DNA of 64,000 nucleotides from Gemmatimonas sp. UBA7669 (GCF_002483225.1 NZ_DLHL01000051.1:186001-250000); one strand, 5' to 3'. Counted from the first letter of the stretch, positions 54,225 to 64,000 are shown. A program made the numbers and translations. Notes: a model not told the origin generated them from the letters alone.

Positions 54225-55615
54225 GTGCCATGGGACCCCGTTCGCTCTACGCGCCGGTGAATGTGCTTTCGCGTGCCGAGGCGCAGGAGCTCGCCCAGCG
54301 TGTGCTGCGCAATTCGCCGGCCGAGGAAACGCGCGTCAGCATCAGCAGCGCCGCGCGCGCCGACACACGGTTTGCGCTCAATCAGGTCACCACGTCGGGC
54401 GAGAACCAGGACACACAGATCACCATCACGGCCTACGCGGGCAACCGCTCGGCCAGCGTGAACACCAACCGGCTCGATGAAGCCTCGCTGGCGGCGGCAG
54501 CGCGTCAGGCCTACGAGATCGCGAAGCTGGTGCCGGAAAACCCCGAGCGCATGCCGGAGCTCGGGCCGCAGAACTATCCGCCGCTGCGTGAGCGGGCCAT
54601 GACCATGCCCTCGCCCACCGAACGCGCGGCGGCGGCCAAGATCGTGACCGAACTGGCGCGCGCCAACGAGCTCGTGGCCACGGGCTTCATTGAGAGCCGC
54701 GCGGGCGCGACGGCGCTGGCCAACTCCAAGGGCCTGTTCGCGTACGATGCGAGCGCCTCGGTGACGATGACGGCCACCGTGCGTTCGCCCGATGGCACGG
54801 GATCGGGCTGGGCCTGCAGCGATGGCAACAGCTTTGCCGATCTCGATCCGACGACACTCGCGGCTACCGCCGTGCAGAAGGCCAAGGATTCGCGCAATCC
54901 GGTGGCCATCGAGCCGGGTCGCTACACCACGATTCTCGAGCCCACCGCCACGGGCAATCTGGTGCAACTCATTGCCAACGCCACGCAGGCGCGTGCGGCT
55001 GACGAGGGGCGTTCGTTCTTCTCCAGGCCCGGCGGCGGCAACAAGATCGGGCTCAAGGTGGTGGACGAGCGCGTCACGCTGCTCACCGATCCGGCCGACA
55101 GCCCGAGCCTCACCGGGGGCTACGACAACGACGGCGTGCCACTCGAGAAGGTGGTCTGGATCGAGAATGGCGTGGTGAAGAACCTCAACTACGACCGATT
55201 CTGGGCGCAGAAGCAGGGCGTGCAGCCCACGCGGGCCGGTGGCGGCGGATTCGGCGGCGCGCGCACGCTGCGCATGATGGGCGGCAATACCAGTCTCGCC
55301 GAGATGATCCGGAGCACCGAGCGCGGTGTGCTGGTGACGCGCTTCTGGTACATCCGCAGCGTGGATCCGCGCACCATTCTGTTCACCGGACTCACACGTG
55401 ACGGCACCTTCCTGGTGGAGAACGGCAAGGTCACGCGCTCCATCAAGAACTTCCGCTTCAACGAGAGCCCCATCTTCTTCCTGAACAATCTGGAAGCGCT
55501 CGGGCCCACGGTGCGCATCAACGCGTCGGAGAGTCTGTCGGCGGGTGGCTCGGTGTGGATGCCGCCGATCAAGGTGCGGGACTTTACGTTCTCGAGCTTG
55601 TCGGACGCGGTGTAA
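54221..55615 (+). CDS. tldE: TldE/PmbA-family protease partner
   Basis: The 464-residue protein is the partner of TldD. It lacks the HExxxH zinc site, as TldE proteins do, and has the family middle and C-terminus (GGYDNDGVPLEKVVWIENG, GGNTSLAEMIRSTERGVLVT, RNFRFNESPIFFLNN in slightly changed form). No twin-arginine signal is visible at its start, so it may be exported in complex with TldD or act on the cytoplasmic side. The ATG overlaps the tldD stop (ATGA) with a GGAGAA ribosome site upstream. An inverted repeat follows at 55634. Confidence 0.9.
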   Translation: MSAMGPRSLYAPVNVLSRAEAQELAQRVLRNSPAEETRVSISSAARADTRFALNQVTTSGENQDTQITITAYAGNRSASVNTNRLDEASLAAAARQAYEIAKLVPENPERMPELGPQNYPPLRERAMTMPSPTERAAAAKIVTELARANELVATGFIESRAGATALANSKGLFAYDASASVTMTATVRSPDGTGSGWACSDGNSFADLDPTTLAATAVQKAKDSRNPVAIEPGRYTTILEPTATGNLVQLIANATQARAADEGRSFFSRPGGGNKIGLKVVDERVTLLTDPADSPSLTGGYDNDGVPLEKVVWIENGVVKNLNYDRFWAQKQGVQPTRAGGGGFGGARTLRMMGGNTSLAEMIRSTERGVLVTRFWYIRSVDPRTILFTGLTRDGTFLVENGKVTRSIKNFRFNESPIFFLNNLEALGPTVRINASESLSAGGSVWMPPIKVRDFTFSSLSDAV

Positions 55616-55633
55616 CTCCAAACTCATGACTTG

Positions 55634-55685
55634 AACTCAAAGCTCAGAGCTGACCGGACTGTCGGTTAGCTCTGAGCTTTGAGTT
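55634..55685. terminator. Perfect-stem hairpin between convergent genes
   Basis: An 18-base perfect stem (55634-55651 with 55668-55685) closes a 16-base loop that itself holds ACCG/CGGT pairs. Weaker pairing extends outward from 55615 to about 55700, so the whole 107-base gap is an inverted repeat. It lies between the tldE stop (55615) and the minus-strand gene end (55722), where it can end transcription in both directions. The stem words (AACTCAAAGCTCAGAGCT) differ from the other inverted repeats of the window. Confidence 0.8.
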
Positions 55686-55721
55686 GAAGTTTTGAGTGTT
55701 CAGTTTCGGGCCGGCGTGGTC

Positions 55722-56441
55722 TCAAACCGCCTGCACAAATACACACCCGGCCTGCTGCGCCATGACGTTGGCGAAGATGCCGCTGGGCTGCATGATGACG
55801 CCCGGTACCAGCATGCTGTTGGCCTTCGTGCGCGCCTCGGCCGGCGTGAGCTTGTCCTTGCGCTGTACGAGTCCCACCACCGAGCGATACGCGAGATTGC
55901 AGGCCAATACAATGGCGCCGCCCTCGATCTGCTTGTCGAGCATGAGCGCGGCGAAATTGGCGGGCGTGTCGGCACCTGGGGCCGGGAGCACCGGGTTGAA
56001 CTTGAGTGGCTTGCCGTCGTCGCCCTTGAGCTTCTCTTCTTCACCCACGTTGTAGGTGGTCCAGAAGTCCTGATTCATCGCGAGGTGAATGCCGTTGTGT
56101 CGAATGACCATGACGGAGACCATGTCACCCTTCTTGGGCTTGAGCACCTCGTTGTACTGACGCTGCCAGATGCCCGAGCGCAGCACGCCGACGCCGCCCT
56201 CGACTTCCGGTACGTCGAACATGGCGCGGTGCTTGCCTTTGATGCGCTTGGCCCAACTCGTGTCCCACGTCTCCTGCTGCTGCGCGAAGTCGAGGTACGC
56301 GTCGAGTTCACGCGCGGCGTGGCCGCTACCTGCAACGGAGCTGGCGTCGAGGGAAGTGGCCTGACTGGTGGCGGGCAATGCGGCAAAGGCAGCAGCACTG
56401 AGACCGGCGTGCTTGAGAAACGTGCGACGCGCCGAGGACAT
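55722..56441 (-). CDS. Twin-arginine-exported protein, possibly DsrE-like
   Basis: The 239-residue protein has a twin-arginine signal (SARRTFLKHAGLSAAAFAAL, about 3-22), so it is exported folded. The rest alternates beta and alpha elements (VLRSGIWQRQYNEVL, VSVMVIRHNGIHLAM, GGAIVLACNLAYRSVVGLV) and ends AQQAGCVFVQAV. This arrangement resembles small alpha/beta DsrE-like proteins, but the match is weak and no catalytic residue can be named. Start 56441 is chosen because GGAG lies about ten bases upstream; ATG 56465 would add eight residues. It is convergent with tldE. Confidence 0.7.
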   Translation of the reverse strand: MSSARRTFLKHAGLSAAAFAALPATSQATSLDASSVAGSGHAARELDAYLDFAQQQETWDTSWAKRIKGKHRAMFDVPEVEGGVGVLRSGIWQRQYNEVLKPKKGDMVSVMVIRHNGIHLAMNQDFWTTYNVGEEEKLKGDDGKPLKFNPVLPAPGADTPANFAALMLDKQIEGGAIVLACNLAYRSVVGLVQRKDKLTPAEARTKANSMLVPGVIMQPSGIFANVMAQQAGCVFVQAV

Positions 56442-56570
56442 GCGGGGAGGCTCCGGTAGGGACATGCGCGGGACGCGCCGGTCGGAAATGAAAACAGGGA
56501 ATACCTGATGATGGCGAACCGCCGCGGCATTGTCACGCGTGGGCACAGGCGCGTACGGGTGCGCGGGTGC

Positions 56571-57422
56571 TTAGCCCAGGCGTCCCCACTTCACCCGGCA
56601 GTACACGGGATGGAAACCCATGCGCTGGGCATTCTTCTGGGAGGTGCTGCCCGGTGCTGCCACCATCATGGCCAGATCGCAGCCGGCCTTGGCGGCGTGG
56701 GCCAGCCGCGACTCGAAGAGCGCGCGCTGCACGCCCTGACGCCGCGCGTCGGGCCGGGTGCTGGCGCCCGCAAAGAGGGCGACGCCGTCGTGCAGATGGA
56801 GCGCCCCGGACCCCACGTCCTCGCCTCCCAGAGACGCGAGAAAGCTGAACGTGCCCTCGGCCCGGGCGCTCACGCGGCCCAGCGTACGCATGAAGGCGGC
56901 GAGTTCCGGTGTTTCGCCCCAACCGGCGGCGGCCACGTCGGCCCAGTGATCGGCCTCGTCGGACGCCGCCACACGTACCGTCGGAGCCTCGGCGGCAGCG
57001 TGGGCGGGCACGCGATCGGACGCGGTCATCGGGCGCAGCAACACCATCGACCACTCCACCACCGCGTAGCCGCGTGCGGCCAGCAGCGGCAACACCGCGG
57101 GGTCGGCCATGACACTCACCTCGTGCATCACATCGGCGCCGCGCTCGGCAAAGAAGGCCTCGAGTGCATCGAGCTGGGCGCCGAGGCGGGCGTCGGGCGC
57201 CTCGGCATCAGCCAAACCAAACACACCGAGTCCGAAGGTTTGCGTCAGCGGCGAACCGACGCCATCGAACATGGCCCACACGCCATCGATGTCGCGCCAG
57301 GTGGCGCCCGCCTCGGGGTACAGCGCGGCCCGCGCGTCAACAAAGGCCGCATTGGCGTGCGCTTCAACGCGCTCGAGGCGCTGCGCGAGCGGGAGATCGG
57401 CGAGGCGGAGTTCTGACGTCAT
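56571..57422 (-). CDS. GNAT-family N-acetyltransferase
   Basis: The 283-residue protein carries a GNAT domain in its C-terminal half, with the acetyl-CoA motif A RPDARRQGVQRALFESRL (about 225-242) followed by AAPGSTSQKNAQRMGFHPVYCR. The N-terminal half has a degenerate GNAT-like part (RGADVMHEVSVMADPAVLPLL and RGYAVVEWSMVLL). The two-domain length resembles acetyltransferases that act on small amines or antibiotics, but no substrate is evident. Its start is 29 bases from the start of the divergent immunity-family gene. Confidence 0.85.
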   Translation of the reverse strand: MTSELRLADLPLAQRLERVEAHANAAFVDARAALYPEAGATWRDIDGVWAMFDGVGSPLTQTFGLGVFGLADAEAPDARLGAQLDALEAFFAERGADVMHEVSVMADPAVLPLLAARGYAVVEWSMVLLRPMTASDRVPAHAAAEAPTVRVAASDEADHWADVAAAGWGETPELAAFMRTLGRVSARAEGTFSFLASLGGEDVGSGALHLHDGVALFAGASTRPDARRQGVQRALFESRLAHAAKAGCDLAMMVAAPGSTSQKNAQRMGFHPVYCRVKWGRLG

Positions 57423-57451
57423 GTCGTAGGTTGGTCTGCGTATATTGCTGT

Positions 57452-57766
57452 ATGCTTCACCCGCTCATTCGTGTTGTCGTCACGCAGGCCGTGGACTCCG
57501 CTGGTCGCTACACTGGCGGCGGGCTGCCCAAGGGCGGTGTCATGCTCGTGGTGCTGGTGCTGCTGTATGGCCTGCCCAGCATGCTGGCCTGGTCTCGGCG
57601 CAGCTCGCGTCGCTGGAAGATTACGGCCATCAATCTGCTGTTGGGATGGACGGTGATTGGTTGGGTGGTGGCCATGGTCCTCACCTTTCTGTACGAGCCC
57701 CCACCGCCGGGTGAGACCGACACGCCGCATCATCGCATGGACGAGGGCGCCGCTCCGCGTTCGTAG
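57452..57766 (+). CDS. Superinfection-immunity-family small membrane protein
   Basis: The 104-residue protein has two hydrophobic helices, GVMLVVLVLLYGLPSML and ITAINLLLGWTVIGWVVAMV, with a basic linker. The INLLLGWTVIGWVVA wording matches the Imm_superinfect family (T4 Imm-like), a small-membrane-protein family of uncertain function outside phages. There is no phage gene nearby. The TATATT at 57441-57446 lies six bases before the ATG, consistent with a leaderless transcript, but no -35 box is clear. Its 3' end overlaps the convergent malQ end by 37 bases. Confidence 0.8.
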   Translation: MLHPLIRVVVTQAVDSAGRYTGGGLPKGGVMLVVLVLLYGLPSMLAWSRRSSRRWKITAINLLLGWTVIGWVVAMVLTFLYEPPPPGETDTPHHRMDEGAAPRS

Positions 57767-59238
57767 GTGTGCACGAGGTCGCGCAGCCACTGCGTGCGTG
57801 TCTCGTCGAGTTGATCCCACGAAAAGCGAAAGGTCCAATTGCCGCTGGTACGTCCGGGCAGGTTCATGCGGGCCTCGCTCCCCAGCGCGAGTAGGTCCTG
57901 CATGGGCAGGAGCACGGTGTCGGCTACGGAAGACATGGCCGCGCGAATGAGCGCCCAGGGCATGTCGTCCGAGGTGCAGGCGAGATAGCGCAGCGTGCGA
58001 GCCTTTTCTGCCGCGACGTCATCGGCATGGCGCGTTGAGTCCCCTTCGCCTGTTGATTGCCACCAGCCCATGGTGGTGTCGTTGTCGTGCGTTCCGGTGT
58101 ACACCACGAGATCGCGCGCGAAACGATGTGGCTGAAAATCCGAGTGCTCACTCGCAAACGCGAATTGCAGAATGGCCATGCCCGGAAATCCGCAGCGCTC
58201 GCGCAGCGCAGTCACGTCGGGTGTGATGAGTCCCAGGTCTTCGGCCACAATGGGCAGTGGTCCGAGTGCCGCGTGCATGGCCGCGAAGAATGCTTCGCCC
58301 GGCCCATCTGCCCAGCGCCCCGACACCGCCGTTTGTGCGTTGCCCGGTACTTCCCAGTAGCCGGCGAAGCCGCGGAAGTGATCGAGACGCAGCACATCGA
58401 ACTGCGTGAGTGCGCGGCGCAGGCGCGCCGTCCACCACGCATAGTTGCCTTTGGCCATGGCCGACCAGTCGTACAGTGGATTGCCCCACAACTGTCCGGT
58501 GGCGCTGAAGTAGTCCGGAGGGACGCCGGCCTGCACGGTCAGCGAACCATCGGCCTGCAGCTGAAACAGCTCGCGGTTGGTCCAGACATCGGCTGAGTCG
58601 TGGGCCACGTAGATGGGCACGTCACCCATGAGACGCACGCCGGCAGCGGCGCAGTAGCGACGCAGCGCGTGGAACTGCTGATCGAACACGAACTGCTCGA
58701 GGACGCGCCGTCTGATGGCGGGCGCCAGTTGCAGCCGCGCGGCCGCAAGCGCCTGTGGTTCGCGGTCTCTCAGTGCAGAAGGCCACTGGGTCCATGACGC
58801 GCCACCTTCAGCTTCCTTGATGGCCATGAAGAGCGCGTAGTCGGGCAGCCAGTGCGCCTCGCGTTCGACAAAGTGCTGCACCGCGTCGTCCAAGGGCAGC
58901 GCATCGAGCCATGCGCGTAGCGCCGCCGGTTTTGTGGCGTGCACGGCGGCGAAGTCGACCTGCGCCGGTTCGTGGCCCGTGGCGGTCGTCGTGTGGCGCG
59001 CCGTGTGCTGCTCGGGTAGATGAATGAGCAGCGGGTTGCCGGCAAAGGCCGAGAAGCACTGGTAGGGCGAGTCCCCGTATCCGGTGGGCCCCAGCGGCAG
59101 CATCTGCCAGAGGCTGAGGCTGGCTGTCCGCAACCAGTCCACGAAGCGATGGGCTTCAGGGCCGAGGTCGCCAATTCCGCCGGCGGAGGGCAGGGAGGTG
59201 GGATGCAGCAGCACGCCGGCCGCGCGAGGAAACGCCAT
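57730..59238 (-). CDS. malQ: 4-alpha-glucanotransferase (amylomaltase, GH77)
   Basis: MalQ transfers alpha-1,4-glucan segments between maltodextrins and releases glucose. The 502-residue protein has the GH77 signatures: GVLLHPTSLPSAGGIGDLG at the N-terminus, LGPTGYGDSPYQCFSAFAGNP, MGDVPIYVAHDSADVW, nucleophile Asp in VLRLDHFRGF, acid/base Glu in PIVAEDLGLITPDV, and TGTHDNDTTMGWW. ATG 59238 gives the normal N-terminus; upstream in-frame codons add about 100 unrelated residues. No other glycogen or maltose gene is adjacent. The 3' end overlaps the convergent immunity-family gene. Confidence 0.96.
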   Translation of the reverse strand: MAFPRAAGVLLHPTSLPSAGGIGDLGPEAHRFVDWLRTASLSLWQMLPLGPTGYGDSPYQCFSAFAGNPLLIHLPEQHTARHTTTATGHEPAQVDFAAVHATKPAALRAWLDALPLDDAVQHFVEREAHWLPDYALFMAIKEAEGGASWTQWPSALRDREPQALAAARLQLAPAIRRRVLEQFVFDQQFHALRRYCAAAGVRLMGDVPIYVAHDSADVWTNRELFQLQADGSLTVQAGVPPDYFSATGQLWGNPLYDWSAMAKGNYAWWTARLRRALTQFDVLRLDHFRGFAGYWEVPGNAQTAVSGRWADGPGEAFFAAMHAALGPLPIVAEDLGLITPDVTALRERCGFPGMAILQFAFASEHSDFQPHRFARDLVVYTGTHDNDTTMGWWQSTGEGDSTRHADDVAAEKARTLRYLACTSDDMPWALIRAAMSSVADTVLLPMQDLLALGSEARMNLPGRTSGNWTFRFSWDQLDETRTQWLRDLVHTYERGAAPSSMR

Positions 59239-59410
59239 GAGGGGAGTGGAGTACAGAGCAGGGCTGGCGCGGCGCGATTGGCCGCGCCGCAACAACAGAG
59301 CGCTCGTCGAATCTCGGCGTGGGGCGGCGGCTTGGCCAGCGGTCTGGTCCGGGGTCTCTCCGGCACGTGGTGAAACGAGCGGGCGCGTCCACCGTAATAA
59401 CGTATACCTT

Positions 59411-60434
<1,024 letters not shown>

Positions 60435-60529
60435 CCGCAGTAGCCTCGCTCGCGGTTCCTTCCCGCCGTGCGCCCTTACGCCGTCCACCTTACGCAGTAC
60501 CCCATCTCATCTCTCACCATCCCAAGCTC

Positions 60530-61816
60530 TCACCGTCTCACCGGAGTCGGTGCGTAGGACTCGAGATCGCGGGACATCAGGAGTGTCCCCAGCACAACGA
60601 ACGCCGAGATCCAGAACGGACTCGCCTGTCCCGTCGCGTCAAAGGCGATGCCCAGCACCACCGGAAACGCCACGCGCGTGATCCCGCCATAAGTGTGCTG
60701 CACACCCATGTAGAGGCCCCGGTCCGCGCTGCTCACCACACGTGACAGCATGGCCGTGACACAGGGGAAGGTGAACGCCGTGCCCAGCGGCAGCAGGCCC
60801 ACGGCCAGCGCCAGCGTCACGTAGTCACGCGACAGCGACACACCAACCAGTCCCGTGGCCAACAGAATGAGCCCCACGCGACTCAGTCGCGCCTCACCAA
60901 ACCGGTCAATGATCTTGCCCAGCAGCAGCGCGCGCACCACCACGCTCAGTGTGCCGATGTACATGAACACATAGCCGATGGTGGTCTCGTCCACGCCAAA
61001 ACGCCACGCGAGAAAGAGTGCGAGCACCGCGGTCGTGCCCTGAAACGCGCCGATGGCCAGCGCGTAAATCAGGATCAGGCGAGACGCCGGCTCCGCGGGA
61101 TGCGCCACCACACGCCACACCGTTTCGCGGGAACTCCGGCGCACGGCCTTCACACCCGTCTGCTGCTCGGTGGTGATGTTGGGTTTGCGGATCTCGGTGA
61201 GGTACTTCCAGGCAAACGCCATGTTCACGAGACAGAGCGCCGCCGCCATCAGACCGGGTGTGTGTTTGCCCCAGATCTGCAGCCACGAACCGATGACCGG
61301 TCCCAGCGCGACACCGGCATTGGTGGCCGCCGACAGCCATCCCAAACTCTTGGCGCGATCTTCCGGGCGGGTGGCATCGGCCACATAGGCCTGAATGACA
61401 CTCACCGTGCCACCACCCGCGCCCTGCACAATGCGCGACAGGAACAGCAGCCACAAACTGTCGGCAAACGCAAATACGATGTACGCCAGCGCACTGGCGC
61501 CCAAGCCCACCATCAGCGCCGGGCGTCGGCCGTAGCGATCACTGAAGCGGCCCCACATCGGCGCGCTGAGCAACTGCGCCACGCTGAACGACGACACCAG
61601 CAGGCCAACGACGAACCCACCCGCGCCAAGATCCTTGGCATAAAACGGCAGCAGCGGGAGAATCATCAGCATGCCCAGCATGTCGATGAAGGCCGCCACC
61701 ATGAGGACGGTCAGCCGGCCGAAGGCCGACCGTCCGTCGTCGATGGGATGTTCGCCGGTGTGCGTGTGCTGCGTGGGCGTTGGCGAACCGGATGGGTCGC
61801 CGGGCGTGTTGCTCAC
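60530..61816 (-). CDS. MFS transporter (TetA/multidrug-like)
   Basis: The 428-residue protein has twelve hydrophobic segments and the major-facilitator motif between helices 2 and 3 (GRFSDRYGRRPALMVG, about 92-107). The helix-5 antiporter motif region NAGVALGPVIGSWLQ is present (about 165-180), placing it among proton-driven drug exporters. An His-rich N-terminal tail precedes helix 1. The ATG overlaps the stop of the ABC permease upstream by four bases, so it is the last gene of the nucleoside-importer operon. Export of a drug or of a nucleoside-derived metabolite cannot be told apart. Confidence 0.88.
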   Translation of the reverse strand: MSNTPGDPSGSPTPTQHTHTGEHPIDDGRSAFGRLTVLMVAAFIDMLGMLMILPLLPFYAKDLGAGGFVVGLLVSSFSVAQLLSAPMWGRFSDRYGRRPALMVGLGASALAYIVFAFADSLWLLFLSRIVQGAGGGTVSVIQAYVADATRPEDRAKSLGWLSAATNAGVALGPVIGSWLQIWGKHTPGLMAAALCLVNMAFAWKYLTEIRKPNITTEQQTGVKAVRRSSRETVWRVVAHPAEPASRLILIYALAIGAFQGTTAVLALFLAWRFGVDETTIGYVFMYIGTLSVVVRALLLGKIIDRFGEARLSRVGLILLATGLVGVSLSRDYVTLALAVGLLPLGTAFTFPCVTAMLSRVVSSADRGLYMGVQHTYGGITRVAFPVVLGIAFDATGQASPFWISAFVVLGTLLMSRDLESYAPTPVRR

Positions 61817-62691
61817 TCCGTCTTCCCCAGCGCCGCAGGGGCCGTACTGCGTCCCACCAGACCGGCCAGGGCGATGATGGTCAGCACGTAGGGGATCATC
61901 TCCACGAATTGGCTCGGTACAAGTTGGGCGCCCTGCAACTGGATCTGCAGTGTCTCCGCCGCGGCAAAGAGCAGGCAGGCCACCGCTACACGGGCCGGTT
62001 GCCAGCGGCCGAAGATGACCGCCGCCAGCGCGATGAAGCCACGTCCCGCCGTCATGCCATCGGTGAACTGATGCTGATCGAGAGCGAGATAGGCGCCACC
62101 CAGTGCCGCCATGGCGCCGGCGATGTACAACCCGAGTACCCGCAGGCGCATGACGTTGACACCCAGCGACGCGGCCGCCTCCGGCTTTTCACCGATGGCC
62201 CGCACGCGCAGGCCAAATGGCGTGCGGTACAGTACCCAACCCAGTGCCGGCAACGTCACAAGACCGATCCATACCACCGGGTTGGTAAACGACGCCAACA
62301 TGGCATTGCCCACGCCTTCGCCACCAAAGCCGGCCACACGCGGGGAGTTGCTCGAGCTGTCGAAGATGAGACGCAGGAAATACCGCGTGCCCGCCACCAC
62401 GATGAGATTGATGGCCACACCCACCACGACCTGATTGGCCCGGAAGCGCAGCGTGGCCACGGCGAGAATGGTGGTCATCACGGCGCCGGCCGCGAGCGCA
62501 CCGGCGAGGCCGGCCCACGCGCTGTCGCCATAGTAGGCACCGAGTGCGGCACCGAAGGCCCCTGACAGCATGAGGCCTTCGAGACCGAGGGCAATCACGC
62601 CCACGCGCTCGGACAGCACGCCGCCGGCAGCCGCCAGCAGATACGGCACGGCAATGCGCAGCGTCTGCAGGAGGAAGGCAATGGCCATCAT
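61813..62691 (-). CDS. BMP-family ABC importer permease (NupQ-like)
   Basis: The 292-residue permease has about eight hydrophobic segments and the BPD_transp_2 family pattern: SERVGVIALGLEGLMLSGAF near the start, RFRANQVVVGVAINLIVVAG, and GLRVRAIGEKPEAAASLGVNV, where the EKPEAAASLG loop contacts the ATPase. This is the YufQ/NupQ type that works with NupP and NupO to import nucleosides. The stop overlaps the MFS start and the ATG overlaps the stop of the next permease, so the genes form one operon. Confidence 0.92.
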   Translation of the reverse strand: MMAIAFLLQTLRIAVPYLLAAAGGVLSERVGVIALGLEGLMLSGAFGAALGAYYGDSAWAGLAGALAAGAVMTTILAVATLRFRANQVVVGVAINLIVVAGTRYFLRLIFDSSSNSPRVAGFGGEGVGNAMLASFTNPVVWIGLVTLPALGWVLYRTPFGLRVRAIGEKPEAAASLGVNVMRLRVLGLYIAGAMAALGGAYLALDQHQFTDGMTAGRGFIALAAVIFGRWQPARVAVACLLFAAAETLQIQLQGAQLVPSQFVEMIPYVLTIIALAGLVGRSTAPAALGKTE

Positions 62692-63833
62692 GACGCGCGC
62701 CCTCCGCTGGTCTGCTGCGCCCGTGTGAGCGCCGCCATGGTGCTGGCGGCCGCCGCGCGCAGCTGCCGCTGCACCTCAGGCACCGCCGTGGCCACCGAGA
62801 GAATGACGACAGCGGTGAGAATGTCGGTGAGTTGCTTGGGTACGATGGCGTTCACGGCCAGACCGCCCTGCGACAGCGTGGCGAACAGCAGGGCAGAGAG
62901 CACAATGCCGAATGGGTGATTGCGCCCCACGAGTGCCACGGCAATGCCGAGGAAGCCGGCCCCACCGGCAAAGCCGTCTTCGTAATAACCCTTGTAGCCA
63001 AGCACGAAGTTCACGCCGCCCAGTCCGGCGAGCGCGCCAGACAAGGCCATGCTCGTCCACATCACACGCGGCACATGCACGCCGCCATACTCGGCCGCGT
63101 CGGGTTGCAGGCCCACGGCCCGCAGCTCGTAGCCGCTGCGGGTACGGAACAGCCACCACCAGCTCGCCGCCGCCGCAGCCAACGCGAGCAGCAGCACCGC
63201 GTTGGCCGCGCTGCCGCTGAACACCGAAAACCAGTCGGCCAGACGAGGCAGCGTGCCCGCGTGAATGTCGGGCGTGCGCAGCGTCTCCGGCAGATGCAGG
63301 TGCGTGGACACCACCCAATTGAGCAGTGCCAGCACAATGAAGTTGAGCATGATCGTGACGATCACTTCGCTCGCGCCAAAGCGCGCGCGCAGCACACCGG
63401 GCACCGCACCCACACCGGCGCCCGTGAGCATGGCGGCCATGACGCAGAGCGGCACCGCCAGCAGCCCCGGCATGCCAGCCGGCAAACTCAGACCCAGCAG
63501 CGCGGCACCAAATCCACCGGCGGCCAGCTGACCTTCGGCTCCCACATTGAACAGTCCCGCGCGGCCAGCGAGCGCAAACGCGAGACCGGTGCAGGTGAGC
63601 GTGGTGGTTTTGTACAGTACCTGGCCAATGCCATAGGGATTGCCCCAGGTGCCCTTGATGAGCAGCGCGTACACCGCCGCCGGGGACTCACCGAATGACA
63701 GGATGAGCAGGTCACCGATGACGGCCGCGATGCACAGCGCCACAATGGGCGGCAGCACCGCCTCGAGTGCGCGCAGCGTGGTCGCGCTCAACGACGCGCT
63801 GCCACTGGCGCCCGATGTAGACGAGCCGCTCAT
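62688..63833 (-). CDS. BMP-family ABC importer permease (NupP-like)
   Basis: The 381-residue permease has about nine hydrophobic segments and the same family hallmarks: [42 protein letters not shown], and [19 protein letters not shown], the ATPase-contact loop. Ser- and Gly-rich residues precede the first helix. ATG 63833 overlaps the stop of the ATPase gene. Compared with its partner it has the longer form expected for NupP. Confidence 0.92.
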   Translation of the reverse strand: MSGSSTSGASGSASLSATTLRALEAVLPPIVALCIAAVIGDLLILSFGESPAAVYALLIKGTWGNPYGIGQVLYKTTTLTCTGLAFALAGRAGLFNVGAEGQLAAGGFGAALLGLSLPAGMPGLLAVPLCVMAAMLTGAGVGAVPGVLRARFGASEVIVTIMLNFIVLALLNWVVSTHLHLPETLRTPDIHAGTLPRLADWFSVFSGSAANAVLLLALAAAAASWWWLFRTRSGYELRAVGLQPDAAEYGGVHVPRVMWTSMALSGALAGLGGVNFVLGYKGYYEDGFAGGAGFLGIAVALVGRNHPFGIVLSALLFATLSQGGLAVNAIVPKQLTDILTAVVILSVATAVPEVQRQLRAAAASTMAALTRAQQTSGGRAS

Positions 63834-64000
63834 GCCGCCGCTCCCGTCATGTAGGGGCCCAACCGCTCCGCGCTGCAAGCCTGTCTGGGCAGCACGGTTA
63901 CAAATCGTCCGCGATACATCACGGCAACACGGTCGGCCAGGGCCAGCACTTCCGAGAGATCGGCGCTGATGAGCAGAATGGCCTTGCCGGCGTCACGCGC
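63830..64000 (-). CDS. BMP-family ABC importer ATP-binding protein, C-terminal end (partial)
   Basis: The last 56 codons are in the window and the gene runs off the end. They read [20 protein letters not shown], then [20 protein letters not shown], and end [23 protein letters not shown] is the switch region of the second nucleotide-binding domain in RbsA/YufO (NupO)-type ATPases, with Ala in place of the usual acidic residue order. The stop overlaps the NupP-like start by four bases. The complete protein should have two ATPase domains of about 500 residues. Confidence 0.88.
   Translation of the reverse strand, partial: ARDAGKAILLISADLSEVLALADRVAVMYRGRFVTVLPRQACSAERLGPYMTGAAA

Noticed and set aside
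57441..57452. Firm leaderless promoter call before the immunity-family gene
   Set aside because: A TATATT box is six bases from the ATG, but no -35 element at the right distance could be found, so it is only mentioned as a possibility.
57452..57766. Prophage remnant suggested by the superinfection-immunity family name
   Set aside because: No integrase, capsid, attachment repeat or change in base composition is seen around the gene; the family is also widespread in chromosomes.

Overview
The window is a high-GC, gene-dense stretch of chromosome from a free-living, aerobic, Gram-negative heterotroph. Four observations point to the Gemmatimonadota (Gemmatimonas-like). There are three TonB-dependent receptors. 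Several proteins have twin-arginine or lipoprotein signals. Signalling genes of the PAS/GAF type are numerous. A cytoplasmic [NiFe]-hydrogenase of the group 2a (Huc) type, known from that phylum and from mycobacteria, is present. The taxon is an inference: there is no rRNA or other marker gene here. I see no tRNA, rRNA, CRISPR array, insertion sequence or prophage.

Layout. 1-2267: end of a membrane-fusion protein plus ATPase and permease of an ABC-2 type exporter. 2357-3959: msrP-msrQ, periplasmic methionine sulfoxide repair. 4033-8077: a GGDEF/EAL protein and an RlmL-type rRNA methyltransferase. 8062-9720 (minus): a DUF6526-like protein, a NadR-like kinase and a PnuC-family transporter, divergent from 9841-12003, a TonB receptor preceded by a TPP riboswitch (9753-9836). 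12285-19415 (minus): a three-gene unit of Oar-like TonB receptor, secreted propeller-like protein and large secreted protein. 19506-26572: GAF histidine kinase, sucA, and a PIG-L deacetylase gene broken by a one-base frameshift. 26687-28454 (minus): a sodium/solute symporter with a 31-residue membrane peptide just upstream. 28638-31214: hybrid histidine kinase and ANTAR response regulator. 31228-34941 (minus): M20 peptidase and TonB receptor.

The centre of interest is 35004-52517, a complete hydrogenase locus. On the minus strand, in order of transcription, it holds: a DUF1641 protein with an internal duplication, hypA, hypB, a GAF sensor kinase and a NarL-type regulator, small and large subunits, maturation protease, three proteins of unknown function (107, 425 and 128 residues), a NifU-C/Rieske fusion, a six-bladed NHL propeller, and hypC, hypD, hypE. 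Divergent on the plus strand are hypF and a nickel permease. The small subunit has no export signal and has Asn in place of one proximal-cluster Cys, as in Huc-type enzymes. The likely job is aerobic scavenging of trace H2, with electrons passed to the respiratory chain through the Rieske/NifU protein and perhaps the accessory proteins.

52590-63999 holds tldD-tldE, a twin-arginine secreted protein, a GNAT acetyltransferase, a superinfection-immunity-family membrane protein, malQ, a lipoprotein with NTF2-like character, an MFS transporter, and two permeases plus the end of the ATPase of a nucleoside-type (BMP/NupOPQ) ABC importer running out of the window.

Large imperfect inverted repeats sit in four intergenic gaps (12076-12268, 20811-20970, 26585-26691, 55634-55685). 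Three of the four lie between convergent genes. They share sequence words with one another, including a 34-base core found in opposite orientations at two sites.
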